A stretch of 64,000 nt of DNA from Xestospongia muta (taxonomy: Eukaryota; Porifera; Demospongiae; Haplosclerida; Petrosiidae): the NCBI GenBank assembly GCA_963693285.1, contig OY848917.1, forward strand, positions 30,763,245 through 30,827,244, in the 5' to 3' direction. Below the pieces are notes generated by a model. It made no database searches. It was not told the origin of the DNA and saw only the letters and a program-made list of their open reading frames with translations. Numbering within the stretch: position 1 is the stretch's first letter; the number at the start of each line of letters is the position of its first letter. Made by a program: the position numbers and the translations under genes. Positions 48,510 through 59,479 of this stretch are shown here, piece after piece.

Positions 48510-49158
48510 ATGAAGTGGACTATTTTGTTTGCTTTACTGATTGCTATGATCTGGTTGACAAACTGTTATCCAGGCAAGTCTATTAATGTTATTATCAATT
48601 ATTACATTATTCTTTTTATAGTAAAAATTGATTCTATTGATGAAAAAACAAATGAAGGTATTAAAATGATATGTATTTTTGTTATGGATCCTCTAACAGA
48701 TAGCGTTTCTATACAGTTACCAAGAAATCTACTCTTCAAAATAATGATGATCATAATGTTTGGGAAGTGCTATTAACTTCAAAACTAAAAGGTAAGGATA
48801 ATGATACTTAGCTATACTTTTCTTTTAAGAAAATGATAATCATGATAGTTCTGATCATTCTGATGATGACTAGGAAAATCTTATGCATTAACTATTGCAG
48901 CAAATGGTAAATAAAATCAGTAAGTAATGTAAACAATATATGAAGTCTTTTTGCAGACGTGAACAAAAACAATAACAACAAAGATGATATGACTACTACT
49001 ACGCTGGGAATACTTGCTATACAGGATGAAGCTAACAGTAAGCCTTTGATCATTTAGTATAATTACTTTCTCTTTTGATATGGTAGAGTATGACAAGACC
49101 TTTAATCATTTCTATTTGCTAATGATATTTTGTAGAGACAGCAACATTCAGACAATAA
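48510..49158 (+). CDS. Small secreted acidic/Asn-rich peptide, alternative 3' ends possible
   Basis: Exons join in phase 1 throughout: 48510-48573 (signal peptide MKWTILFALLIAMIWLTNCY), 48622-48657 (VKIDSIDEKTNE), 48717-48791 (TKKSTLQNNDDHNVWEVLLT), 48957-49037 (NKNNNNKDDMTTTTLGILAI, QDEAN) and 49136-49158 (TATFRQ, stop). The total is about 95 residues. An alternative exon at 48830-48873 (ENDNHDSSDHSDDD, TAG), also in phase and behind CTTTTAAG, would give an Asp-rich terminus. Intron 1 begins CAG|GCAAGT, a GC-AG donor. I recognise no family. The signal peptide and the lack of other hydrophobic segments suggest secretion; acidic, Asn-rich composition would fit a matrix or ion-binding peptide, but that is speculation. 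Confidence 0.65.
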
Positions 49159-49880
49159 TAAAATACTGTCAACAATACCTTTAAAAATATTATGCAGTAA
49201 GTACATAACAAAATTTTATTACTGTTTCAATTATGACTTCATTCTAGGGAATGGAACATGCATGTGTCGTCAAATATTGAATGATTTTAAAAGTCATTTT
49301 CATACAAGACTTTGTTAAGTTTGATCATTTCAAGTTAAAGAGACTAATTCAACATCTTAAATATAGCAATCTAGTAATTTGATTTTAAATGCATGATTTA
49401 GCAATGTTTAGCATTTTTGTATTTCTTAATGCAAGTCTATTACTTCAGCTAACACATTCAGTGATTTCTATTAGCCTTTATATACGATAGACGAAATAAA
49501 ACGTCATGTAATTAACTGCACGTTAATACAGTAGACGTATTTTTATGTCCAATAAATTTTCTCACTGTTTCTGTATAAATCTTATAGATATGATTACAAC
49601 TATTATTGAGTCTTTTACCTATTTTCACATAAGAATATGAAGCTTGTCATTGCGAGGCTAACGTAAGCTAGTTGCTTCGACTCAGCAATGAAACTCACGT
49701 AAATTCTTATAATAACCTTAGTTTAATTTTTTTAGACTCGTATGCAAAATGATCTAGCGTCAGGAATTAAGGATGAATTTTGCTTGAAGCCAGGGACTGC
49801 TAGATTCTCAATTATTATTTATGTTACCAACTTTAATCTAAAAAATGCTATTTTTAAGAAAATATGAAGTGATATAATAA
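49159..49880. other. Intergenic, no gene seen
   Basis: AT-rich. A short GC-richer inverted motif occurs near 49632-49702 (TATGAAGCTTG / CGTAAATTCTTAT area) without clear identity. Confidence 0.35.
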
Positions 49881-49940
49881 TAGTCTCGCGTAGCCGGCCC
49901 TTCCTACACGCAGGGGTGAGGGGCTGGCTACGCGAGACTA
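49881..49940. mobile_element. 60-bp mini-MITE (AGTCTCGCGTAGCC family) with target duplication
   Basis: TAGTCTCGCGTAGCCGGCCC faces GGGGCTGGCTACGCGAGACTA in inverted orientation. GAAGTGATATA occurs on both sides (49866 and just after 49940), consistent with a target-site duplication. Confidence 0.8.
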
Positions 49941-50146
49941 GAAGTGATATACATATCTAACTTATCAAACAATATTTTATGAAATGAAATGAACCTATCA
50001 TTTATAAAATATTCTGTCCTACACACAATTTGCTTTCAGTTTTCAGTATACAGCAACCGCATCTCCACCCATTTAGTAAGGCGTGGTTATCTAGTACCTG
50101 AGGAATGCGCTGCTAACTTCGGGAGGGTCTGAATAACTTCAAGAAA

Positions 50147-51631
50147 ATGTCTAAAATGGCTTTACCTTTACGTTTATTTGACAACTTTCTTAGTGAATGG
50201 CCTGAAATCGAAGAGAGAGCTGTTACTTTGTTACAAAAGTTGATCCAGACTGATACTCAAAACTTTGGAGAAGAGGGCACAGAAACAAAAGCCGTTGAGA
50301 TCATTGAGGAACATTTCAAAAATGCTGGAGTCCCTTATGAAATTGTTGAACCTAAGCCTGGTCGAGGAAACATCATTGCCCGTTTGAACGGAGATGATAG
50401 TTCTGGACAAGGTGCTTTGTGTCTGAGTGCTCATTTAGATACAGTAAGGGCACCAACAGACGACTGGAAAGCATCAGGTTGGAAGCATGATCCGTATGCT
50501 GGGATTATTGATGAAGAGGATGGGTGTTTGTATGGAAGAGGAGCTATTGATATGAAGCACATGGTGGCCATGTCTGTCATTTTGATGTGCTTAATCAAAG
50601 AAAAGGGCATTATTTTACCTCGTGATCTTATATTTGCAGGCGTTGCTGATGAGGAGCGTGTTGATTCTACATATGGTGTAAAATATCTCATTGAGAACAG
50701 ACCAGAGTTGATCAAAGCCGATATTGTTATAACAGAACTTGGAGGGGTCTCATTTTATGTTGAAGATAGAGAAGTTTTCTCTGTTATGATTGGAGAAAAA
50801 GGCTTGGCTAAGATTAAAATCACTGCTAAGGGACCTGGTGGTCATGGATCAATATATCACAATGATAATCCAATAGCTCGAGTGGGTGATGTTGCCAGTA
50901 CATTAGCAAAGAATCGTTTACCTCTTCGTATTGTGCCAGCTGGTAGAGCTACAGTTGAAAGTATAGCTAGTCAAGTGTCTTTCTTAAAGGGACTTGTGTT
51001 ACAAAACCTATTATCTCCTCACTTATCTGATTATGTTGCTGATCATGTACTGGATAGTGAGCAAAGACAAGCTTTCCTCCCGACATTGCACAATACAGCT
51101 AATCCTACTGTTATTGGAGGAGGGGACCAGCCTAACCAAATTCCAACTGAAGCGTGGGTCCTTATTGATAGTCGTATTCTTCCAGGGTGCACAATTGAAG
51201 ATATTCAACAAGATATTCAATCTGTTCTTGGACCTGAAAAGTTTAAGTCACAAACTAATTCTGATGGTGAAGAGGTACCCCCCGAACTCCATATGGAAGT
51301 ACAGACGTATCGTTATTCATACAATCAAGACCCCGCATCAGCAGATGTAGTGTCTGTTCTAAGCAAAATAAGGCAGGTTATAGCTGAAAGGGCTAATGGG
51401 GCATCCATTATCACCAATCTTCTCCCAGGTGGGACAGATTTAACCTTTTATGCTATGCATCCAACTAAAACCCCAATCTGTATAGGGTTTACTCCTATTC
51501 GTTTCCCACCTGATATGAAAATGAGTGCCTTGTTTCATGGGGTTAATGAGCGTATTCCAGTAGACGGTTTCAAATGGGGACTCCGAACATTGGCTGATGT
51601 TGTTGCCCTTCTTTGCATAACTAAGATATAA
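50147..51631 (+). CDS. M20-family metallopeptidase / deacylase, intronless
   Basis: The 494-residue protein is in a single exon. M20 zinc-site residues are visible: SAHLDTV (His96, Asp98), GRGAIDMKH (Asp135), ADEE (catalytic Glu169, metal Glu170), ITELGG (Glu197) and a C-terminal LFHGVNE (His464). GPGGHGS with His233 lies in the dimerisation domain insert. This is the set seen in ArgE/DapE/carboxypeptidase-G2-like enzymes, which hydrolyse amide bonds of N-acyl amino acids or dipeptides with one or two Zn ions. The closest substrate cannot be told from sequence. No signal peptide, so probably cytosolic. Two in-frame Met codons (1 and 4) could start it. Lack of introns among intron-rich neighbours hints at retroposition or bacterial transfer. 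Confidence 0.88.
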   Translation: MSKMALPLRLFDNFLSEWPEIEERAVTLLQKLIQTDTQNFGEEGTETKAVEIIEEHFKNAGVPYEIVEPKPGRGNIIARLNGDDSSGQGALCLSAHLDTVRAPTDDWKASGWKHDPYAGIIDEEDGCLYGRGAIDMKHMVAMSVILMCLIKEKGIILPRDLIFAGVADEERVDSTYGVKYLIENRPELIKADIVITELGGVSFYVEDREVFSVMIGEKGLAKIKITAKGPGGHGSIYHNDNPIARVGDVASTLAKNRLPLRIVPAGRATVESIASQVSFLKGLVLQNLLSPHLSDYVADHVLDSEQRQAFLPTLHNTANPTVIGGGDQPNQIPTEAWVLIDSRILPGCTIEDIQQDIQSVLGPEKFKSQTNSDGEEVPPELHMEVQTYRYSYNQDPASADVVSVLSKIRQVIAERANGASIITNLLPGGTDLTFYAMHPTKTPICIGFTPIRFPPDMKMSALFHGVNERIPVDGFKWGLRTLADVVALLCITKI

Positions 51632-51647
51632 GTATAGTTTTTATAAC

Positions 51648-51818
51648 ACTGTTGGTTTGAATTGTGTGAGCTTACTATTACATATATATCTATATATACT
51701 TGTGTAAGCTTACAATTACATATATATATATATTTGTGTAAGCTTACTATTGCATATGTGTATTTGTGTAAGCTTTCTATCGCATATGTATATATATTTG
51801 TATAAGCTTACTATTACC
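51648..51818 (+). repeat. Tandem repeat, ~40-bp unit, 3' of the M20 gene
   Basis: About five copies of TGTGTAAGCTTACTATTACATA followed by TATATATA-like spacers of variable length. Confidence 0.8.
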
Positions 51819-53030
51819 CACATAATTTTTTATTAACAAATTTCTGGTATCCCCCTTTATCATTTTTGTTTATCTTTTTAAAATTAAAAAAACACTACAT
51901 ATAATTAAGTCAAAATAAATTGATTTTAAAACTTTTGGCTAATAGTAAACATAAGTGAAACTGAAGCATATAATTTATAGCACCAAAAACAACCATAGGC
52001 CATTAATAAAGTTAATGATAATGAATATCAGAAAAAAATAAGGATATGGTAGAACTCAGTTATTTCTATTTGACATTAAGTTCTTTGTGCAATCAGCATA
52101 CTGAAACATAGTATGTGGCATTTCCATGTATTTGTAACAATACAATATAGAATTAAAATGAACAATCACTATATAATAATCACTATTTATAATGTACAAT
52201 GCTTTTTATTTTAATGTAAACATTAGAAACCATTGATTATAGTTAACGTATTTATAAAACAAGTGATGTGCAAAACAATAACTCCACCCTAATTAGAGTG
52301 TATGGCCAGGCTTTATTACTATTTATTTGTTCGTTTTTTATTGCATTCTTCTCTCTTAGATTATTTCATAAGACATGAACTACAAAAAATAGTAATTATT
52401 GGATCATGTTCATTATATTCATTCTGTCATACATATCTGTTACTAGTAGTGTTTAGTTTAAGGATACTTATATATAACATTACATGCACTGTTAAGTTTT
52501 TGTCTTAATGGTTATACATATATAAATATAGTACAATTAATAGAAACTGTATGTAGAGCAGTAGAAGTCAGTTATCCAATGAATCATTAACTTCAAAGCG
52601 CATACAGTACACATACTGTATACATGTACTGTTAAATTAAAAAATACCATGCAAATTTACAAGCACAATGGAAACAAAATCTTATGTGGCTTGATGATAT
52701 AATTAAATCCCTAGTTGTTCAACATTGAATAGAGTTTTGCAGATGTCCCCTCCATTTGCAGAAAGTCAATTGGTTTAGAGACTATTGCTTCAGTACTGTC
52801 AGACTTATTGGCAATGATAATAACAGTTGTTACATTGATAATATTAAATTTAGGCAAAGCTGACATTAATATTAATTACTGGAGTTATGTGGTCAAGATT
52901 CAATTAAGGCAGATGAGATTCTTTTAAGCCACATATAGTATGTTTACACTAGATCACACGATCACCTATCACTTAAAAAATAAGTAAAAAAGAACACTTT
53001 AAGCCAATCTAATTTTAATAATTTTTTTAG
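51819..53030. other. Intergenic, no gene supported
   Basis: AT-rich; an ORF at 52302-52508 is hydrophobic but has no family match or splice context. Confidence 0.4.
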
Positions 53031-53243
53031 GATGCACTTATGTTTGTATCCAATTTAGTCATACATGTAGATAAGAAAGTATTTGATGATGTATATCACA
53101 GTCCTGACAAACCATTTGTGAATCTAATTAGTCAAGTGGTTTGTTGGGGCAGCAAAAAAAAGGTAGAGACCTCCTTGTGGTATGCTGACTATGACAGAAA
53201 CAATGAGACAATGGTTGTAGAGTTGCAGAGGTACTTTCCTTGA
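53031..53243 (+). CDS. Possible exon of an unidentified protein
   Basis: After a TTTTTTTAG acceptor the frame reads DALMFVSNLVIHVDKKVFDD, then VYHSPDKPFVNLISQVVCWG. It stays open to 53243, or could leave at an AAAAAG|GTAGAG donor. Amino-acid composition is protein-like. No other exons or domain recognised. Confidence 0.3.
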   Translation, partial: DALMFVSNLVIHVDKKVFDDVYHSPDKPFVNLISQVVCWGSKKKVETSLWYADYDRNNETMVVELQRYFP

Positions 53244-53780
53244 AATGAGGCACAGGTGACATTGCATTAGGTATGAAGAAAGTGTGAGAAAACATTAGTA
53301 TAGCCCAAAATTAAAGCAAAAGATGATGCTTTGTTCAAGAATTATTTTTGAGAATGTAACATGTGGCTACTGGTTTGATATTTCGTAAGTCTAGTATATT
53401 GCCAACCCCTCCCACAAAGAAACGTAAGTGATAATATGTTGTTCAATTAAAAGCTTTGTCAGATATAGTTAAGTTGTCATAACTGTATGTACACAGACTA
53501 TATTAGTGTATATTTGTATGTATTAATTTTGACTATGTTAGTAGAATGATGACAGTTTCACAATTTAACTATGATAAATATATAGAATACCAATTGCAAA
53601 GATTTATTTATTGATATATTATGTATTTTCCTTCAATAGACCATACAATATAATTTAAAATCAGCAATTATAATTATGTATCTATCATTTGTTTAACTAA
53701 TTAATTATCCAATATATTTTTCATCTATAGGACAATAGAACAGTCTAATAATAATATGCCAATATTTACAGTACATACGT
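53244..53780. other. Intergenic, no gene seen
   Basis: AT-rich spacer; CCCCTCCCACAAAGAAA at 53406-53422 recurs at 53896, a fragment of the CTCGCGTAGC repeat family. Confidence 0.35.
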
Positions 53781-53784
53781 GCAG

Positions 53785-53943
53785 TCATGTTAAACTCATG
53801 TAATGGCTGCGTTCGTAGTTTAAAGTCTTGTCTCGCGTAGCTAGCCCCTCCTTGTTAAATTCATGTAATGGCTGCGTTCTTGTCTCGCGTAGCTAGCCCC
53901 TCCCACAAAGAAATAGGAGATAGTACCTGGCTACACAAGACTA
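53785..53943 (+). mobile_element. Tandemly duplicated CTCGCGTAGC-family MITE fragment
   Basis: TTCATGTAATGGCTGCGTTC followed by CTTGTCTCGCGTAGCTAGCC occurs twice in tandem. The outer end CTGGCTACACAAGACTA is the inverted partner. Related to the elements at 37219 and 49881. Confidence 0.7.
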
Positions 53944-55045
53944 TATTATGAATCTGTTGAAGTTAGCAACACACTCGAGTTATATTATGTGACGAGCAAG
54001 TCTATACAGACATTATAATTTATGATCTGACTTAATGGACAGTAAAGACCGTAAAATATGTAACCAAATTATATATATGTAGATCACTGATTGTACGCTT
54101 TATTTTTTATGGTAATTACTATAAAAGCATATTTACTAGCAGTTTTGTCTACAACAAATTAATAAAATATATATGATTATGAAATATGCATGTACCAGTG
54201 TATTGTAAACATTTTGTATTAGTTGTTTTGTTAATTCCAAGACCATTGCATTTTGTACCCAGACAATAATAACATGGATATCTACACTACATTTATATTA
54301 CTCAGAATAACCATGCTCTAACTTTATTCAAGAATTAATGAAACAATCATGAAATAAGAACAGAGAAGGATCAATCTTCAAATTAGTTATAAGTATGTTT
54401 CAGGAGTATTATGATTATTATGGAGTTGAAAAAGAAGGCTAAGCAGTAGAAAGAAATGATAGCATGATAAACTAGAATGTAGATTTGGACAAACTGAAGC
54501 TAAAGAACAAGTAAACTTCTTCAAAGACATGTTTAAATTGTAAATGTACAGTTAATAATTTTTTGGTTGTTTCTAGAAATAAAGTGTATGAAGCAGAAGA
54601 TCCTGAGAATGTTGAAGATGTCAGAAGGGTTGGAGTTGTAGACTGTTGAGATACGTGATAGTGACTTAAACCAGTAAATGGTTTAGAAAGAAAAGTCACT
54701 ATTTCGTCTCTCATTGGAGCAGGAGTCTAATCCAGGCTATGCCTGAACATACTGAGTATGAGTGAAAGGTTTGTAGTATTGCAATTGGACTCGTAGACAC
54801 TACGATGGAGAAGTGGTGGAACGGCTAGTGTAACTAACACAATGTCTAAGACTATTCTCAAGATGGCCCACATTAGCAATCAGCTTATCAAACCTGTTTA
54901 TCACACTTTTCAATATAATAACAATTTTACATACAATTAGCTTATCCATTTTTCCTTTCATTTTTTTCTAGTTCAGTCAGTCATTTTGATGTCTCATCAT
55001 CCGTCATCTTAATTTGCTTGGATGGAGTCACTCAAGGTATAATAA
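53944..55045. other. Intergenic, no gene supported
   Basis: An 80-codon minus-strand ORF (54472-54714) is Ser/Thr/Phe-rich with no recognisable domain. Confidence 0.4.
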
Positions 55046-55047
55046 CA

Positions 55048-55048
<1 letters not shown>

Positions 55049-55110
<62 letters not shown>

Positions 55111-55123
55111 TATAAATATATAT
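55049..55123. repeat. (TA)n(TATG)n microsatellite
   Basis: Runs of TA, then about seven TATG units, then TA again. Confidence 0.9.
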
Positions 55124-55336
55124 GACTCAATATAATTGTTATAACAGTAGAAATGTAAATTAAATTAATGAGCATGTTATGTTGGTTGTACATAAACTAG
55201 TAATCTATGGAAGAAATCCTTTGTGTACATGTTCAGATAATAAAAGTACAATAATAACAAGAACACATACAATTATGGGGAGTTACATATCAGAAAATTA
55301 GAGAATTTAAAATTGGAAATTAATATTGTTAATGGG

Positions 55337-56496
55337 TCACTTTTTCAAACTTATTGACAGTCTCTCCTCTTCCTCAAGGTATCTAGTGAAGTATTCATGA
55401 ACCACTGTATAACCATAAATCTCATTCTCTCTCACACGAAGCTTGTATCGTTTAGCCAATATTATGAATACTGTCAACACAAACAGACTCATGGTAGATT
55501 TAGTTAAAAAGAAATAAAAACTGCAACCAAGAGGACCAGGCTTTATATAAGAAAATGTAACGACTAGTACACCATTTACTGTTGAGATCACTCCTTCTAT
55601 TCCATACAACAATCCAAACAAAATTCCCCTCATTGATTTAGGAGTCTGAGCTAATATGAATTCAAGGGACGTCAGTTGTACAAGACAGTAACTGATACCA
55701 GTAAAGACATGTGGAATTAATTGCCATTTATAATTAAAAGGTAGATTAAAGTCTTCATTTAGTAAACATCCTTTACTTTTTACCACATAACGACTAATAA
55801 ATACCATTATCATATAGGAAATGTTAATGGCCAATGTGATACCTAGTCCCAGACCTATTCTCTTGAGCATACTCGGAATATAATTATAGAAACATGGATA
55901 AATCATGAACTTATAGACCAGAATAAAAATAATGGTAGTAAAAAATACACTGCCATACAATAGTATCATCTCAATTCGATCATTTTCAGCAATTATTTGA
56001 GATGAGTTTACAACAATAAAGTTAGGCTCTCCATTTAAGTTCAGCTTAGAAGCTCCATTCCATTGGAAATCCCATGTAGAGCCGAAACAAGTAAAGCAGA
56101 GAATTAGTGGTATCAGTCGCAGTACTGTCTTGACATCTACTTCCTCCTCTGAGAAAGGTCCACCATATTTTTCTTTTCCTACGTCCAGTCGTGGAGGGTA
56201 ATCATCCAACCAATATGTAAGTGCACTACGATTTGTTGGTTGTTTGTTTTTCCTAGCATAATTAAGTACTTTTGTAACAAGTTTAATAGGATTGGCGCTC
56301 AGGTGTGTAACATCTAGCCATTGCTTGAACAATGAGTGACTTATAGTCACAACTAAAAAGGCCAGACCAGCAGGTGCAAGAAGATAAATATTTAAGTATC
56401 CAGATAGATACCAATAAATACCAATCTGCTCGTTAGCAATTGAATAGTTTAAAGCCCCTGTCAAAATAAATCCAACAGTTGATCCAAAAAATGCCA
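55337..56496 (-). CDS. POT/PTR (SLC15-like) peptide transporter, C-terminal exon
   Basis: The 386-codon exon begins behind a TTATACAG acceptor, not at an ATG (the apparent Met is a GTG). It carries many hydrophobic helices, then KYGGPFSEEEVDVKTVLRLI, PLILCF, QLTSLEFILAQTPKSMRGIL, FGLLYGIEGVISTVNG and a cytoplasmic tail ending at the stop. The EFxxAQxPxSMRGxLxGL motif is diagnostic of proton-coupled oligopeptide transporters, which move di- and tripeptides or nitrate-like solutes across membranes. The N-terminal helices and the ExxER-type motif are missing from this exon. The matching N-terminal half lies on the opposite strand at 56730, and a decayed N-terminal start lies on this strand at 57960-57830. 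Confidence 0.8.
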
Positions 56497-56729
56497 CTGT
56501 ATAATAAAGCTCACCAAATTCACACTATTTGATGTAAATATATTTTTATATATGTATAAGCACTGTCTATACTTGCAACCTGCCTGTTACTTAGAGAAGG
56601 GCTATATTACAAACTGTCAATCAACAAAACAAACTTTGAAAGTGAAAAGACTCTCTTAAAATCATTCCACCTTGAAAACAACATCACCCTTTAAAAACTT
56701 CATCGTAGTACTTTGGTAGTCACTCTAAC

Positions 56730-57239
56730 ATGGCTAATCAAGAAGGACAACCTTTGGAGAAGTTTCAATGCTGTGTTAAAAGATATCGTCTACAATGTGT
56801 TAGATCTAAAAATGCTCTCTTAGTTCTCATCTGGGATATTGCTTTCTCTTTTTATATAAGTGCTGCAAAAACGATATTAATCAACCTCTTAGGACCAATA
56901 GCTGTATTTGAGTTTAGTTCATCATTGTTCATACTACTGGCTGGTATACTGTCTGATTGTTGGATTGGTAGATATCGTGGTGTCATGGCTAGTTTTATTG
57001 TTGGATTAATAACTTGGATAATTGTTGGTGTAAACACCATATCAACTAATACTCCTTTATTAGCACTTGGTATAGCTTCATTGCTGATTACTTCAGCATT
57101 ATTTCGTGCTAATATCATACCATTCAATATTGACCAACTAATAGAGGCTTCAGGAGATGAGCTATGGCTTGGTTTTTCTTGTAGGTACTTTACTTTCTAT
57201 GAACTCTTTGCTGGTTTACTTCGTATGTATGATTCTTAG
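56730..57239 (+). CDS. POT-family transporter, N-terminal half, truncated
   Basis: The ORF starts MANQEGQPLEKFQCC and encodes four or five membrane helices (ALLVLIWDIAFSFYISAAKT; SSLFILLAGILSDCWIGRYR; GVMASFIVGLITWIIVGVNT) and the typical NIIPFNIDQLIEASGDEL segment, then ends RYFTFYELFAGLLRMYDS. This is the first third of a POT transporter with no continuation found downstream on +. DCWIGRYR matches the family's loop 2-3 signature. A GTAGGT donor is possible at about 57183. It lies head-to-head, 234 bases from the start of the minus-strand C-terminal exon, suggesting an inversion. It may be a truncated gene or pseudogene. Confidence 0.65.
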   Translation: MANQEGQPLEKFQCCVKRYRLQCVRSKNALLVLIWDIAFSFYISAAKTILINLLGPIAVFEFSSSLFILLAGILSDCWIGRYRGVMASFIVGLITWIIVGVNTISTNTPLLALGIASLLITSALFRANIIPFNIDQLIEASGDELWLGFSCRYFTFYELFAGLLRMYDS

Positions 57240-57829
57240 AAATGGGAATGTGTCTATAGAGAGAAATGAATCAGTATATGTGAGATAAATATCTCCTTAT
57301 ATTAAAAGAGAGGTTATAGGACATTTACTGCCACATGCTGTTGACCTTAAAAACTGCAAGCAATATTATCTTTATGCTTCCATCTGAGATCAGAAAAGTC
57401 ATTCTTTTATTACGAAATGTAAAAATAAGTGACACAAAATATTAAAATAAGTTGTTTAGTTGTTTAGCTCACTTGTAAAAAAACAACATAGGTATCTCAA
57501 CAAGGTTAGAATTTTTAGCCAATTAGTACAACTGGTAGTCGTATGCATAACAATCACATTTTATAATCATGACGCAAAGTACTATATTCAAGTTAACTTA
57601 CCATCACTAAGAAATTATATGCTATCAGTACTAATCAATTATATTGCTAAGTAGATTAAAATGTTCCAATTAAAAGTTTTCTCTTTGAGCATATTTTAAA
57701 AACAGAAGATTTGTTCACCTCCAATATGATATATTGTGGCTCAATTAACAAAATCAGACAATCAAAAAGCTTCAATTTGTTCAAAATATTCATTTATAAA
57801 TATAAATGTCTGCGGACATTATTTTGGCA
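57240..57829. other. No gene supported
   Basis: AT-rich; a 64-codon ORF at 57460 has no recognisable feature. Confidence 0.35.
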
Positions 57830-57960
57830 CTATATGTTGAAACAATAAAGAGAAAGCAATATCAGAGAGAACATCTTTAGATCTAACATATTGTAGATGA
57901 TATCTTTTAGCAAAGCATTGAAATTTCTCCTTCAAACACCAGTTCTGATCCATCTATTTG
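57830..57960 (-). pseudogene. Decayed copy of the POT N-terminal exon start
   Basis: On the minus strand GGAGAAATTTCAATGCTTTG ... GTTAGATCTAAAGATG matches, with small indels, the plus-strand sequence at 56756-56860 (GGAGAAGTTTCAATGCTGTG ... GTTAGATCTAAAAATG). Similarity stops after about 110 bases, and an indel near TGTTCTCTCTGATATTGC breaks the frame. Confidence 0.75.
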
Positions 57961-59060
57961 TATTAGTGCTATCGTGGATATGTTCTAAGCACACTAACAC
58001 CAATCATCTATGTAGATAATTATTGTATATATAATGATGGTTGTGACATGGAACCAAGTCCTTGTAACAATATTACTTATGCATATACTATATACATAAC
58101 AGATCAGTATGAATTACTGGCATCACCAGGAACTACATTTAATAAAAATGAAAAGAAGATATTGCTATAAAAAAGGATGTTGAGATTGATTCAGAAACCT
58201 CTTGCTGGTTTAATTAACATTTATAAAAATATGTATATTAAGATTAATGTCTGATAATTTAGTGGGTGTGGTGGTGTGTTTTCAAACACAGGTATGACTT
58301 CAATTATAATGATACTGATATCGTTAGCTTTTTGACCTTTAACGCTACCTTTTACTTTGAAGGTTGGTCCTCCATTATTTTAGACTCCGTCACAATAAAA
58401 AAGTTTAGGTATTACTGTTGACATTTGTTACAATACAAAGAACTAATGTATGTGCCTTAAATTATACAGTACCTTTATTAGCATGGTATAAGAGTAGTGT
58501 ACTAGATACTATCTGTTATAATCTTGTTGTCTAGTGCTACTTTATGTAGTTCACAAACTATATGACGATATAACATCAATAATGGAGAAATGATTAACAG
58601 CTGTATTAAATATCATGATGGATTTATAGGTCAGAAATGGATTTATTAAATCCTTACTGTTTCATGCTTGTAAGGTAAATATACTGCTCAAAGTCTAACA
58701 TGTTCAATTTTCGCTTGCTAGTTATGGGATGGCTGTTGGAGGAAGAGATAAATTGATCTCAATTTATTCCAGTAAGAGGAATAAATAATAAATGTTTTTT
58801 TTTATCAAAAAATGTTTTACTTTGTTCTATTCTTTGTTTCTTTTTATTTATTGTTTATTAATGAACTCTCTTCTCTTTCTTATTATTTGATATTACTATT
58901 GTTGTTGTTGTTTTTGGTTTTATTGCTATGATGTCTGGCCATGCCATAGTTAAACTTCCATAAATTCAGTAATTGTTATATGCAATAATTATGCAATGAA
59001 TATTAAATAAATACATTAATCAGTGAGAGAGATGAGGAATTGAGGATTAAACTAAACAAT
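57961..59060. other. Intergenic with one unexplained open fragment
   Basis: At about 58017-58167 (+) an open stretch reads NYCIYNDGCDMEPSPCNNIT, then YAYTIYITDQYELLASPGTT, then stops. It has Cys and N-glycosylation-like features of an extracellular loop, but no start, acceptor or family is certain. The rest is AT-rich. Confidence 0.3.
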
Positions 59061-59335
59061 AACAAAAAATTAGTGTGTGCTGCACAAACGACCCATCTGA
59101 CTCACTACGCTGGGCATGTTACTATGTATCCACTATTCATTGCTATTCCTAGCTAGGGTTATCTACGTGGCTTGGTAACCCTTGTCCGAAGAAGAGGTAA
59201 TCCTGGCTAGAATGTTTTCCCCTCACTTCAAATCAGTCATACTGGGATTCGAGATTTGTAGTCTATTGTCATTAGAACCGGGCCAGCAAATTATACAGCA
59301 AGCTTGTTTGCGTTTAAAAGGAGACTACTAGACTG

Positions 59336-59476
59336 CAAGACAGCTGCGACTTTCCTAGTGTCAAACAATGTCCAAAAAGAGTTAACATTACTTACAATGT
59401 TTTCAGTGTTTACAGAAACAACTTCACTTTTTTCACATCACATGTTATAGACGTTTCCTTGTTTATTTTCAAGGTA
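59336..59476 (+). repeat. Dispersed duplicate of the upstream block of the 63.3-kb secreted gene
   Basis: GACAGCTGYGACTTTCYTAG-TGTCAAACA, AAAAAGAGTTAACATTACTT, TTTTCAGTGTTT and TTTTTTCACATCACATGTTA recur in the same order and orientation at 63077-63214. Here no secreted-protein ORF follows. Confidence 0.8.
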
Positions 59477-59479
59477 TGT

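Noticed and set aside
50231..51350. Reverse-strand and alternate-frame ORFs over the M20 gene
   Set aside because: Shadows of a clear coding frame with all family motifs on the plus strand.
57961..58170. Extra exon of the POT transporter on +
   Set aside because: The open fragment (NYCIYNDGCDMEPSPCNN) does not resemble POT sequence and has no clear splice sites.
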